Source: Bacteroidota bacterium
GTDB lineage: Bacteria; Bacteroidota; Bacteroidia; Bacteroidales; Prolixibacteraceae
NCBI GenBank assembly: GCA_030684645.1
Contig: JAUXUF010000354.1
Span: forward strand, 1 to 49,993
Length of the DNA: 49,993 bases
Direction: 5' to 3'
In this document: positions 1 through 8,865 of the stretch, piece after piece
Layout of the letters: every line of letters begins with the position of its first letter
Position numbering within the stretch: the first letter of the stretch is position 1
Notes under the pieces: generated by a model
The model's database searches: none
Seen by the model: only the letters and a program-made list of their open reading frames with translations
What the model was told of the DNA's origin: nothing
Translations under genes and position numbers: made by a program

Positions 1-134
1 AATAAAATTGCCCGTTAACGAATAACCATTCTTTCAAGTTTAAATTCGAGAGGATGCAAATCCTTATTGCTGTTAAAATTGAATTGCCGTATTTATTAAC
101 CATTTAAAAGGGAGAAATCCCTAGTAATTTTCAC

Positions 135-2573
135 ATGAAAAAGAAGATTCTGATACTGATCGCCTTGATTTGCATCGCCAATATCCATCTTTTGGCCCAA
201 CCCACCGGAAGAGAAAATTTCGATGCCGCCTGGAAGTTCCATCTCGGTGACTTGGCTGGAGCCGAGATGACCAGCTTTTCTGATCAGGATTGGAGAAGCC
301 TTGATTTGCCGCACGACTGGAGTATTGAAGGCAGTTTCAGGCCTGACAATCCGGCGACTAACGGTGGGGCAGCTTTACCGGGAGGAATTGGCTGGTACCG
401 AAAGACTTTTTCGGTTACTGACACCAAAACCAAGCACCGGTTCATCCAGTTTGACGGGGTTTACATGAACAGTACCGTATGGATTAACGGACACCAACTA
501 GGCAATCGTCCGTTCGGGTATTCCACGTTTCAGTACGACATGACACCCTTCCTGAAAGAAGGCAAAAATGTGATTGCCGTTAAAGCTGACAATTCCGTGC
601 AGCCCAACTCACGTTGGTACTCCGGATCGGGTATTTACAGGCATGTGTGGCTTACCACCACTTCAGCAGTACATGTGAGTCATTGGGGGACATATGTGAC
701 CACTCCAAAAGTTTCAGCAAAAGAAGCGCTGGTGCAGGTTGAGACCAACATGACAAACGATAGTCAGGAAAAAGTCAGCGTAAAAATTGTATCAACGGTA
801 GTTGACAAATACGGTAATAAAGTTGCCAGTCAGATTCAAACCGGAAAGATTGAAGCCCAGGCTCAGTTAAGGCTAAATACCTCGTTCAAAGTAATTAATC
901 CGCAACTTTGGAATACTGAACATCCGAACCTGTACAAACTGGTCAGCGAGGTTTATCAGGATAAAGTACTAAAAGATGCTTACTACACCACTTTCGGAAT
1001 CCGTTCCCTTCAATTCCGGAGCGACAGCGGATTCTTTCTAAACGGGGAATGTGTCAAAGTATTGGGCGTGTGCCAGCATCATGATTTAGGCTGTCTGGGT
1101 GCCGCATTGAATAACCGGGCGCTGGAACGCCAGCTCGAAATCCTGAAAAGCATGGGCTGCAACGGTATCCGCACCAGCCATAATCCACCATCGCCCGATC
1201 TGCTTGACTTATGCGACAAAATGGGATTTCTGGTGATGGACGAGGCCTTTGATGTCTGGTATCTGGAGAAAATGAAGTACGACTACCACATCTACTTTAA
1301 AGACTGGCACGAACGCGATTTATCGGATATGGTAATCCGCGACCGGAACCATCCTTCCATTTTTCTTTGGAGCATCGGCAACGAAATTCCGGAGAAAAAC
1401 CATACCAAATATGGTGGTGCAGCCATCGCAAAGGAACTGGATGAAATTATCAAGAAACACGACAAAACCCGTTACACGACTTCCGCATTTGCCGGAGTAT
1501 GGCGTGCCGATACCACTTTTATGACCGACAAAGTGGATGTGATCGGAATTAATTATACGGTGGAACGGTATTCTGAGGAAAAAGCCAAACACCCAAACGG
1601 CTTCTTTATCGCCAGCGAAACCACATCATCGCTGAGCGACCGGGGAATCTATCATTTCCCGGCTGATTCGGCGATGAGGCCAACCAAAGACCTGCATTGC
1701 TCTTCGTTCGACAATCGCGGCACCTATTACGATCGTCCGGCCACCATGATTACCCAAACCACCTGGAGAACCGTGAAAGAAACCCCATACGTGGCCGGAT
1801 TATTTGTCTGGACGGGTTTTGATTATTACGGCGAACCGGCATACCCCTACCCTTGCATTTCATCCAGTTATGGAATTATTGATCTTTGCGGATTTCCGAA
1901 GGATGTTTTTTACTTTTATAAAAGTCAGTGGACCAATGAACCTGTACTTCACCTCCTCCCCCACTGGAACTGGAAAGAAGGACAATTGATTGATGTGGTA
2001 GCCTATACCAATTGTGATGAGATAAAACTTTATTTGAACGATAAATTGATTGGCAAACAGGCATTTGCTGATACGAAAATTACCTATCAAACGAATCAGT
2101 GGGATAAAATTATTGATCTGGGACAAGGTCAAAAGTTGTCATTGAATTGGAAAGTTCCATTCAAATCCGGAACACTCCGGGCTGAAGGCTACAAAAACGG
2201 AAAACTTATTGCAACAGATGTGGTGAAAACTGCCGGTGATGCTGCAAAAATAGAGTTGATTGCCGACCATTCAGCCATTCATGCCGATGGGAAAGACCTC
2301 TCCTATATCACCGTAAAAATAAAGGATGACCGCGGGACACTGGTTCCAAATGCAGACAACCTTGTTCATTTCGACATCGAAGGTGAAGGAAAAATTGTGG
2401 GTGTGGCCAATGGTGATCCGATCAGTCTGGAACCTGCAAAAGGAAAGGAACGCAGGGCCTTTAGCGGCATGTGCCAGGTCGTGATACAAAGCGCCAGCAA
2501 GAAAGGAAATATCACACTAAAAGCATCGTCACTGGGATTGACTGACGAAAAGATCACTCTGACAACAAACTAA
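135..2573 (+). CDS. GH2 family glycoside hydrolase (beta-galactosidase/beta-glucuronidase-like), secreted
   Basis: Exo-acting retaining beta-glycosidase of family GH2, probably periplasmic. A Sec signal peptide covers residues 1-21 (ending LLAQ). It is followed by the GH2 sugar-binding jelly roll (about 25-195), an Ig-like domain (about 200-300), the TIM barrel (about 305-610), a DUF4982-like segment (about 625-690) and a C-terminal Ig-like domain (about 705-812). The barrel has the family signature SHNPPSPDLLDLCDKMGF, the acid/base Glu417 in WSIGNE and the nucleophile Glu495 in FIASETTSS, a spacing normal for GH2. At 812 aa with DUF4982 it is the usual Bacteroidota architecture. The next gene starts 21 bp downstream on the same strand, so co-transcription is likely. 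Family is certain; substrate (galactoside, glucuronide or other) cannot be decided. Confidence 0.93.
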   Translation: MKKKILILIALICIANIHLLAQPTGRENFDAAWKFHLGDLAGAEMTSFSDQDWRSLDLPHDWSIEGSFRPDNPATNGGAALPGGIGWYRKTFSVTDTKTKHRFIQFDGVYMNSTVWINGHQLGNRPFGYSTFQYDMTPFLKEGKNVIAVKADNSVQPNSRWYSGSGIYRHVWLTTTSAVHVSHWGTYVTTPKVSAKEALVQVETNMTNDSQEKVSVKIVSTVVDKYGNKVASQIQTGKIEAQAQLRLNTSFKVINPQLWNTEHPNLYKLVSEVYQDKVLKDAYYTTFGIRSLQFRSDSGFFLNGECVKVLGVCQHHDLGCLGAALNNRALERQLEILKSMGCNGIRTSHNPPSPDLLDLCDKMGFLVMDEAFDVWYLEKMKYDYHIYFKDWHERDLSDMVIRDRNHPSIFLWSIGNEIPEKNHTKYGGAAIAKELDEIIKKHDKTRYTTSAFAGVWRADTTFMTDKVDVIGINYTVERYSEEKAKHPNGFFIASETTSSLSDRGIYHFPADSAMRPTKDLHCSSFDNRGTYYDRPATMITQTTWRTVKETPYVAGLFVWTGFDYYGEPAYPYPCISSSYGIIDLCGFPKDVFYFYKSQWTNEPVLHLLPHWNWKEGQLIDVVAYTNCDEIKLYLNDKLIGKQAFADTKITYQTNQWDKIIDLGQGQKLSLNWKVPFKSGTLRAEGYKNGKLIATDVVKTAGDAAKIELIADHSAIHADGKDLSYITVKIKDDRGTLVPNADNLVHFDIEGEGKIVGVANGDPISLEPAKGKERRAFSGMCQVVIQSASKKGNITLKASSLGLTDEKITLTTN

Positions 2574-2594
2574 AAAACCTAAACTATAAATACC

Positions 2595-3719
2595 ATGGAA
2601 AAACCTGCTCGTTTAATGTCGTTGGATGCCCTTCGGGGATTCGATATGTTTTGGATTATTGGCGGTGAAACAGTTTTCACTGCCCTGGCAAAAGCCAGCA
2701 ACAACAGCTTTCTTAACGCTATTTCGGTCCAGATGGATCATGTCGATTGGGAAGGATTTCATTTTTACGATCTGATTATGCCGCTTTTTTTATTCATGGT
2801 CGGCATGTCGATCCCCTTTTCAACGGCCAAAAGAATTTCGCTGGGTGAGACCAGCAAGAAAATTTATTTTCATGCCTTCAAAAGGTCGGTTATCCTTTTT
2901 CTTCTCGGAATGGTTTGTCAATGCCACCTGCTGTCATTCGACATCAACAAACTGCACCTCATCCACGACACCCTGCAATCCATTGCTATCGGGTACTTCT
3001 TTAGTATTCTGATTTTTACCCGGCTAAAACTCAGGTCGCAACTCATTCTTACCTCAGGCTTGTTACTACTTTATTTTGGAATCCTGCAACTGGTAGCAGT
3101 TCCAGGGCACGAAGCCGGTTACATGACACCAGAAATAAATATTTCCAAATATGTTGAACATCTTGTTTTCGGTCGTTTTGATGATGCTCCGTCGGCCTAT
3201 ACCTGGTTTTTGGGATCACTCGGATTTGTTGCAACTGTAATGACCGGAGTTTTTGCAAGTACGATCATTCGCACGCAAAACCTGAAAATCAAGTGGGTCG
3301 CTTCTTCCAACATGCTTATCCATAAAACTGTCGCTCTTGCAGTTGCCGGGTTGGCCCTTGTTGTAGCCGGACAACTGGCGAACATCTGGTTCCCGATCAT
3401 CAAACACATCTGGAATCCAAGTTTTGTTTTGTTTTCTTCCGGATTAAGCTTTCTCCTGATGGCGCTCTTTTATTACCTCATCGATGTGAAAGGTTATCAG
3501 CGCTGGGCATTTTGGCTAAAGGTTATCGGCATGAACAGCATTTTCATTTACATGGCCGTACATCTGATTGACTTTAATGACATTGCCCAGAACCTGGTTC
3601 ATGGATTTGAACAGTTAATGAACGATTATTATCCTGCATTCCGGTCAGCAGTGCAGGTGAGCATTGAATACGCAATTTTGTATTGGATGTATAAAAAAGG
3701 AACTTTTGTAAAAGTTTAA
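2595..3719 (+). CDS. NagX/HGSNAT-like membrane acyltransferase (DUF5009-type)
   Basis: Polytopic inner-membrane protein of the acyltransferase group related to heparan-alpha-glucosaminide N-acetyltransferase. The N-terminal signature RLMSLDALRGFDMFWI (residues 6-21) is typical of this family, as is the PLFLFMVGMSIPFS segment around residues 63-76. About ten hydrophobic segments follow to the C-terminus. Family members transfer acetyl groups across the membrane to amino sugars, or are uncharacterised. In Bacteroidota they often sit beside glycosidase genes, as here, 21 bp after the GH2 gene. The likely role is modification of a sugar released by the GH2 enzyme or its partners; this is inference. 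Length (374 aa) is normal. Confidence 0.85.
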   Translation: MEKPARLMSLDALRGFDMFWIIGGETVFTALAKASNNSFLNAISVQMDHVDWEGFHFYDLIMPLFLFMVGMSIPFSTAKRISLGETSKKIYFHAFKRSVILFLLGMVCQCHLLSFDINKLHLIHDTLQSIAIGYFFSILIFTRLKLRSQLILTSGLLLLYFGILQLVAVPGHEAGYMTPEINISKYVEHLVFGRFDDAPSAYTWFLGSLGFVATVMTGVFASTIIRTQNLKIKWVASSNMLIHKTVALAVAGLALVVAGQLANIWFPIIKHIWNPSFVLFSSGLSFLLMALFYYLIDVKGYQRWAFWLKVIGMNSIFIYMAVHLIDFNDIAQNLVHGFEQLMNDYYPAFRSAVQVSIEYAILYWMYKKGTFVKV

Positions 3720-3836
3720 CCCAATTTCAAAAAGATTAAAATGTCTGCGAAACTGGCTGATTTTTTTAGTTCTATGACGTATTGTATGGGTAGAAATTCT
3801 CCCCAAAGGTTTATTGATTCGGATTTTGCTTTTTCA

Positions 3837-4077
3837 CCGTCCTGAAGGGACGATTTACTTTTATTAACCCAGGGCGTTGCCATTGGGCTGAAATAGGCTG
3901 TCCCTTCAGGACGGGGAATTAGTTTACTCACAATATCCGTTATAGAACCATTTTTTTTGTTCCGTAGGAACAAAAGGTCGGTAGAATAAATGTAAAATTG
4001 CTTGTCTTTTGTCCCGTACGGGACAAAAGAACGATCGTAAATCACCATTTCTACCGACAGATTTTCCCTCCGGGAAA
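3837..4077. repeat. Cluster of palindromic repeats, copy A of a dispersed nested inverted-repeat element
   Basis: Intergenic block between the convergent acyltransferase and GH31 genes (gap 3720-4094). It holds a perfect 15-bp inverted repeat (3837-3851 with 3900-3914, CCGTCCTGAAGGGAC), a small hairpin GTTCCGTAGGAAC near 3959-3971, an outer inverted repeat GTCGGTAGAA / TTCTACCGAC (3977-3986 and 4049-4058) enclosing the palindrome GTCCCGTACGGGAC (4011-4024), and a hairpin TTTCCC-TCC-GGGAAA (4063-4077). The part from about 3959 to 4077 is closely matched at 40058-40176. An open frame across this block has no coding features and is best read as repeat DNA. It resembles REP-type intergenic elements; that assignment is inference. 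Confidence 0.8.
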
Positions 4078-4094
4078 TTTATATACAGTCTTAA

Positions 4095-5879
4095 TTATTT
4101 GGTGATTTTATATTTTCCGGATGTGTAATTACCGGTCCTGATAATCAACTTGCTTCGCTTTTCATCGAAGGTATAATTCACTGTGTCAAGCAAAATGGCT
4201 CCATCCAGCTCCACTTTTGCAGGTTTGGCTGACAGGTTGATGTTCAGTATATGCGGTTTATGAATACCTTCCAGCGAAACGGTTATTTGCTGCGGATTAT
4301 CTTCAGCAACTACTGAAGTGCTTCCACTTTTATCCGGATAATGAACGGTGAATTCACTTTTTCCTTGCGGATAAATGAGCAGGGTTAAATACCCTTCAGA
4401 GCTTTTATCACCGATTCCGGTGTAATCCCGGGTAATATTCATCGGAACGATAGCGCCTTCACGGATATATACCGGAAATTCATCCAGCGGAAACTCGCGT
4501 TCAAAAGTCAGCGGACCTTGAATGACTTCCTTATCGTTGAAGAAGTACCTCCATTTTCCTTCCGGAAGGGTAATTTTGTTCGTCAACTGATCTTTATAAA
4601 TGGGAGCAACGAGAAAATGATCGCCAAACAGATAATGATATTTCCCGTCAACCGGTCGTTGCAGAACTTTCCCGCCCTGATGTGCGCTCACAACATAGGA
4701 ATACATGTACGGAACCAGTTCGGTATGCAGCCAGGAGAATTTCCGGATCACTTCCAGTTCCTGCTGTGTGCGTTTCCACAATGACCTTTCGCCATGACCG
4801 CCATTCAGAAACAATCCGCAGAAAGTTGAAAACTGAGTCCAACGGATATAAAGCCGGGGTGGAATAATCTTTCCGGAGAAACCGGCCACATCGGAACCAA
4901 CGATGTTGTAACCGAGTTTAGCACTGGCCAAAATGTTCTGAATGGCCTGTTCAATTCCGTCAATACCATCCATGGCAATATCCTTGTTTTCAATATCTTC
5001 TGTTGTTATTTTTCCGGTCGATTCCCATGTATGTTTCTGATCACCAACCCAGTTTACAGGTGATGCATCGATCGGTGCAAATCCTTCGGGATGGTACCAG
5101 CTATCAATCGCTCGCGACATGGTTACAAATTCCGGATTCTGTGTCAGACCATGCTGATATTCATCGCGGTAATAATGATCCATGTAGGTACGGGTGGTCA
5201 TCAAACCGTCACGTGTCGATTTATAAAAAAGAGGAACCGGTCCAAGCAAGGTATAAAAAAGAGTGGCAGTGCCGTCCAGTTTCCAGCCATCAATGCCGTA
5301 ATCGAAAACCGTTTGCTGCAAACCGCGCCACCATTTCATTGCTTCGGGATCGGTGTAATCAATAAATCCACCTTTCCCTTTCCACCATTTAATCTGATCG
5401 CCTTTACCGGCCAAATACCCTTTTTCTTTCGCCTCGTTGAACCAGGTTTCAGATTCTTTAATACGGGTGTCATTGCTTTTACTGTCCACCATGGTAGTCA
5501 TCCACAGTATTACCCGGTATCCTTTGTCCTGCATTTTGCCAAACCATTCTTTGGGCTTGGGATATAAAATAGTATCCACCTCAAAATCGTTGTAGCGCAA
5601 ACTCCAGGGACTGTCGAGAATTACCGTGCGAACCGGAATATCATATTTGGCATACCCTTCCAGCAGTGTATCGACCCGCAAGGCAGTATTGGAATCATCT
5701 TCCCACAGCCAGCATTCCAATGCCCAGGCCGGGGTGAGTGGCGGATTCCCGTGTCGCTGAGCATTAAACGGTGTTCCCCGAAATGGAAATTCAAAGCCGA
5801 AATAGTAAATCAACAGCAGAATGGAAATGGTTATCAGGATGTATTTCCGGATTTTCCGGAATTTGGTTGGTTTTGTCAT
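4095..5879 (-). CDS. GH31 family alpha-glycosidase, N-terminally membrane-anchored
   Basis: Retaining alpha-glycosidase of family GH31 (alpha-glucosidase, alpha-xylosidase and alpha-galactosidase activities are known in the family). From the chosen start (ATG at 5879, residues MTKPTKFRKIRKY) a positively charged N-terminus leads into one transmembrane segment (ILITISILLLIYYFGF). This suits an anchored periplasmic enzyme better than the longer frame opening at 5945. The TIM barrel starts almost directly after the anchor. It has the nucleophile Asp in DGWKLDGTA (about residue 202 from this start) and the likely acid Asp in NWVGDQKHTW. A C-terminal beta-sandwich follows. The usual large N-terminal beta-sandwich of GH31 seems absent, which is odd. 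It stands alone on its strand, with CPBP protease upstream after a 330-bp gap. Confidence 0.9.
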   Translation of the reverse strand: MTKPTKFRKIRKYILITISILLLIYYFGFEFPFRGTPFNAQRHGNPPLTPAWALECWLWEDDSNTALRVDTLLEGYAKYDIPVRTVILDSPWSLRYNDFEVDTILYPKPKEWFGKMQDKGYRVILWMTTMVDSKSNDTRIKESETWFNEAKEKGYLAGKGDQIKWWKGKGGFIDYTDPEAMKWWRGLQQTVFDYGIDGWKLDGTATLFYTLLGPVPLFYKSTRDGLMTTRTYMDHYYRDEYQHGLTQNPEFVTMSRAIDSWYHPEGFAPIDASPVNWVGDQKHTWESTGKITTEDIENKDIAMDGIDGIEQAIQNILASAKLGYNIVGSDVAGFSGKIIPPRLYIRWTQFSTFCGLFLNGGHGERSLWKRTQQELEVIRKFSWLHTELVPYMYSYVVSAHQGGKVLQRPVDGKYHYLFGDHFLVAPIYKDQLTNKITLPEGKWRYFFNDKEVIQGPLTFEREFPLDEFPVYIREGAIVPMNITRDYTGIGDKSSEGYLTLLIYPQGKSEFTVHYPDKSGSTSVVAEDNPQQITVSLEGIHKPHILNINLSAKPAKVELDGAILLDTVNYTFDEKRSKLIIRTGNYTSGKYKITK

Positions 5880-6208
5880 AATGATAGTCAAGTAAGTTGT
5901 GTTCATTAACGGATCGTATGGGTAATCAAATTTATCATTGGGCAATTGGTTTTATAATAAGTTGATTTTTTATGAAACCTTATTTTGTCAGGGAAACCTT
6001 AGTAGAATCCGCAGTTGTTATAACGTTCAACCTTATTAACTATTGAATTACAAATAAAAGAATAAGGTTTGTAACAAATGTGGTAGTTCTTTCTACTGAG
6101 GTTATTAAAACAAAAAAAATAAGGTTTTTCAAAGCATCGATTTTCTCTTTTTAAATATTTACATGTCATTAAAATTCTTAACAAAACAAAATATTATAAA
6201 GCCGTAAA

Positions 6209-7390
6209 TTATTTCATGAATTCGAGACCAAAAGCCAGCGCCGAACTATTGACCAAAGTATGAACCAGTGCACTGTAAAAGACATTTTTCGTTTTAATAT
6301 AGGTATATCCGTAGGCCCATCCGGCAAGGCAGGCAAAGCTGATGTAAACAATTGCCCCTGAATGGTAATGTACTAATCCAAAAATAACACTGGTTATAGC
6401 TAGTGCCGTATAAACGCCAGCCTGACTTTTGTTTGCCTTTTCAATCAAATAGGCAGCAGCAAATATGCTCAGTGACATGAAAGCCGGGAACCATTGCATT
6501 CCACCTTTCAGCGTATATCCAACAAGCACGGCCAAAGGGGTCAGTATTACCAGTCCCCACTGCCAGAAAATCTTCCAAGATTTGGCTTGTCCGATCCGTT
6601 TGGCAAGCATATTTTGAAGAATTCCCCTGAAAAACAGCTCTTCAAAAATGCCGGTATGTAAGTAGGTGATTAAAAGTGTAACACCGATCTTCGTCAGCAA
6701 CACTTTTGAAATCGATTCATGACCATTTATTTTTATGAAATCAACGTAATATCCAACGATGAAGACAAACAGATAGTAAACAAACCAAACCCAGATGGCT
6801 GTCCACAGAAACTTCAGGTTTAAAACAGGAAAGAATCCAACATCTTTTATTCCACGGATTGTAACAAAGGAGTAAGCAGCTGTCAGCATAATCATAATTC
6901 GATAAACCGAATCAAATCCGTCGCCCTTAAAAGGCAGGTTACCAGTTGGATTAACCTTGATAAAATTAGCCGCAAGCAAGTACAGCACAAAGGCAGTAAA
7001 ATCAATCCAATCGATCTGTGGATCTCGTCCTCTGCGGGCAACAAAAAACAGGACAGGAAATATGATCAGGAATGGAACAAAGGCAATTGAACCCTGAAAT
7101 GGATTTTGCTTATTCAGAACAATGTACAGAAAATACAATACCATCAGGGCAACCGGAAAAACCAGTACCTTTTTCAAGTCAGAATCAATCCACCTGTTCA
7201 TCAGGGTAGTAACCTCATCTTTCCCAATTGAAAAGAAGAAATAATATAAAGCTACAAAGAATGGTAGCGCGATAAGGATATCTGACATTGAATTCCCACT
7301 CCAGTTGTTCAGGAGAAATACCAGGGTTAGGAGAGTAGTCCAAAGAACACTTCTTATTAATTCCTGTGACAATTCTTTTGCAATTTTCAT
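6209..7390 (-). CDS. CPBP family intramembrane glutamic endopeptidase
   Basis: Multi-spanning membrane protein of the CPBP (CAAX protease and bacteriocin-processing, formerly Abi) family. The catalytic motif EELFFRG is at residues 250-256, with FGLVHYH (His341) and a third motif around His377 (SALVHTLVNSS), all in the expected C-terminal half. At least eight hydrophobic segments are visible. The N-terminal ~200 residues form an additional membrane domain, making the protein (393 aa) longer than the core family domain. Members process proteins or give self-immunity to peptides; the target here is unknown. It has no clear functional link to the flanking glycan genes. The gap 5946-6208 downstream holds nothing recognisable. 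Confidence 0.88.
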   Translation of the reverse strand: MKIAKELSQELIRSVLWTTLLTLVFLLNNWSGNSMSDILIALPFFVALYYFFFSIGKDEVTTLMNRWIDSDLKKVLVFPVALMVLYFLYIVLNKQNPFQGSIAFVPFLIIFPVLFFVARRGRDPQIDWIDFTAFVLYLLAANFIKVNPTGNLPFKGDGFDSVYRIMIMLTAAYSFVTIRGIKDVGFFPVLNLKFLWTAIWVWFVYYLFVFIVGYYVDFIKINGHESISKVLLTKIGVTLLITYLHTGIFEELFFRGILQNMLAKRIGQAKSWKIFWQWGLVILTPLAVLVGYTLKGGMQWFPAFMSLSIFAAAYLIEKANKSQAGVYTALAITSVIFGLVHYHSGAIVYISFACLAGWAYGYTYIKTKNVFYSALVHTLVNSSALAFGLEFMK

Positions 7391-7767
7391 TTACTTCATA
7401 TTAATAAATAAAATGTATAGCTTTAAGTTGGCATTCACTCGTTAATTTTAGTAAATCAAAAAAGGAAATGGCAAAAGAATAGTATCCATTTCTGATATAT
7501 TTTTATCTTATTAAATCGTACATATATTCAAGATAGCATACATGGAGTTAAGTTTCAATGTATAAAAATTAAGATTCCATCAGTAATTTTAAATAAAATT
7601 ATAGATTTTTAACACTTGTTTTTAAGATTGAAAGTAGAAGTAATGCACGTTGAAACCAAATAATTATAGTTCAGCCTATACCTAGCAAAAATAATCAAAT
7701 TCAATTGTTTTTAGATTTTATAGTAGAATCTCGTGTCGTATGTAACTAATTCTTAACTGTTTCTTAT
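7391..7767. other. Divergent AT-rich intergenic region (CPBP gene / first PUL)
   Basis: This 377-bp gap separates the start of the CPBP gene (-) from the first PKD lipoprotein gene (+), so it must hold promoters for both. It is strongly AT-rich, and I found no open frame worth calling. I could not identify a convincing Bacteroidota -33/-7 promoter pair by eye. The only shared motif is the spaced repeat at 7742-7758, listed separately. Confidence 0.6.
7742..7758 (+). promoter_or_regulatory. Spaced direct repeat (TAACT-type) in the leader of the first PKD gene
   Basis: GTAACT (7742-7747) and TTAACT (7753-7758) start 11 bp apart, ending 9 bp before the PKD lipoprotein ATG. The same arrangement with the same 11-bp step occurs before the second PKD gene (18894-18910). 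The consensus is TAACTWAYTCTTAACT. It could be a leader or operator element common to the two PULs, or simply conserved leader DNA between paralogous loci; the function is inference. Confidence 0.4.
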
Positions 7768-8679
7768 ATGAAAAAAAATGTCAAATTAGCCAGCTTGTTT
7801 TTTTTAGGGTTATTTCTTTTTGCAGCATGCAAAAAGGATATTCCTGCACCGACGGCTTCTTTTACGGTCGTGATGGATGGTGGTGTAGTTACTTTCATTG
7901 CTGAAGTAACTAATGACAGCAAATATGAGTGGGATTTTGGTGATGGAAGCTATATTAATACGCTTCATGCCCCTGTTCATACTTATTCTCAAATTGATGT
8001 TCCTGTTGACATCGTAGTTTCGCTGACCATTAAAGGTCCGGGTGGTGAGGTCACCGTAAAAAACACAATAACGATACCCGCCAAGACTAAAATGGAATAT
8101 CTCACAGGTGGTAAGCCTAGTGCTCCAAACTCCAGAAAGTGGCGGTTAAATCAGAAGGCGGCATTTCTTGATGTTACTCTGGCTGATGCAAACTTAACCT
8201 CTCAAATACCTGATGCATATAAAATTGGAGGTATCCTGGCTTCGGTCGGATTAAGTAAAGCATATCTGGACGAATTCGTGTTCAAAAGTGACGGTACACT
8301 AACTATAAATTCAAAAGGAGGCGGAGTATTGGCAAGTTTGGCTTATTGTTTAGGAAATGGTATTCCTTTGGCCTCTTATTATGCTGATCTCGGGTTGGCT
8401 TATACCAAATCTTTCTCTCTTCCTGCAGGCGCCACTTTTGCAATCAATGAAGGTAAAAACTATACAATCGGCACTCCACTTGGTGATGTAACTTATCCCA
8501 AGGTGATGACATTAAGTTTTACAAACGGAGGTTTTCTGGGTTTACAGGATTTCACGAGCGAATGTATAATTAAGAAAATTACAGATACTGAAATGAATGC
8601 AATCCTCTTTTATGCTCATCCTAGTTATGGTGCCAAACCAATGTTAGCGTTGAACGTGACTTTCGAAGCAATCAAATAA
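7768..8679 (+). CDS. PKD-domain surface lipoprotein (SGBP-like), first PUL
   Basis: Secreted lipoprotein of 303 aa. A lipoprotein signal ends in LFAAC with the acylated Cys at residue 21, followed by KKD. One PKD domain follows (about 30-108), with the hallmark YEWDFGDGS and a closing HTYS strand. The rest (about 110-303) is a beta-rich domain of unknown type that starts with LTGGKPSAPNSRKWRL. The second PKD lipoprotein (18925-19857) has the same layout and the comparable phrase LTGGPTNTKGKTWKL, so the two are paralogs. Their place directly before susC/susD suggests a surface glycan-binding protein working with the pair. A terminator-like hairpin separates it from SusC, which may set a higher or separate level of expression. 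Binding specificity is unknown. Confidence 0.85.
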   Translation: MKKNVKLASLFFLGLFLFAACKKDIPAPTASFTVVMDGGVVTFIAEVTNDSKYEWDFGDGSYINTLHAPVHTYSQIDVPVDIVVSLTIKGPGGEVTVKNTITIPAKTKMEYLTGGKPSAPNSRKWRLNQKAAFLDVTLADANLTSQIPDAYKIGGILASVGLSKAYLDEFVFKSDGTLTINSKGGGVLASLAYCLGNGIPLASYYADLGLAYTKSFSLPAGATFAINEGKNYTIGTPLGDVTYPKVMTLSFTNGGFLGLQDFTSECIIKKITDTEMNAILFYAHPSYGAKPMLALNVTFEAIK

Positions 8680-8693
8680 TTTATTTTTTCAAG

Positions 8694-8734
8694 AGCGGGT
8701 CAACTTTACCAAGAAAAACCCGCTTTTGTTTTTT
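8694..8734 (+). terminator. Rho-independent terminator-like hairpin after first PKD gene
   Basis: AGCGGGT (8694-8700) pairs with ACCCGCT (8718-8724) across a 17-nt loop and is followed by a T-rich run (TTTGTTTTTT). It begins 15 bp after the PKD gene stop and lies about 130 bp before SusC. It could cause partial termination within the PUL transcript. Confidence 0.7.
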
Positions 8735-8865
8735 AAAGAAATGAGCACAGGTTTCTCTCGCTTTAAATACAATTTTTCCGAACGGGATCAGCTCATTTGT
8801 TTTAAAACTTATAACTATATAATTATTAAATATTTAGCAATTATTACACCTAACAAAAATTACCT

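Noticed and set aside
3716-4048. 110-codon minus-strand frame between the acyltransferase and GH31 genes
   Set aside because: It runs entirely through palindromic repeat DNA, has no signal or domain, and its protein reflects the repeats (VPYGTKD, LIPRPEGTAY).
5003-5567. Two long plus-strand frames opposite GH31
   Set aside because: Both lie antisense within a gene with clear GH31 motifs and have no family signature.
5999-6184. 61-codon minus-strand frame between GH31 and CPBP genes
   Set aside because: AT-driven low-complexity translation with no signal peptide, domain or neighbour linkage.
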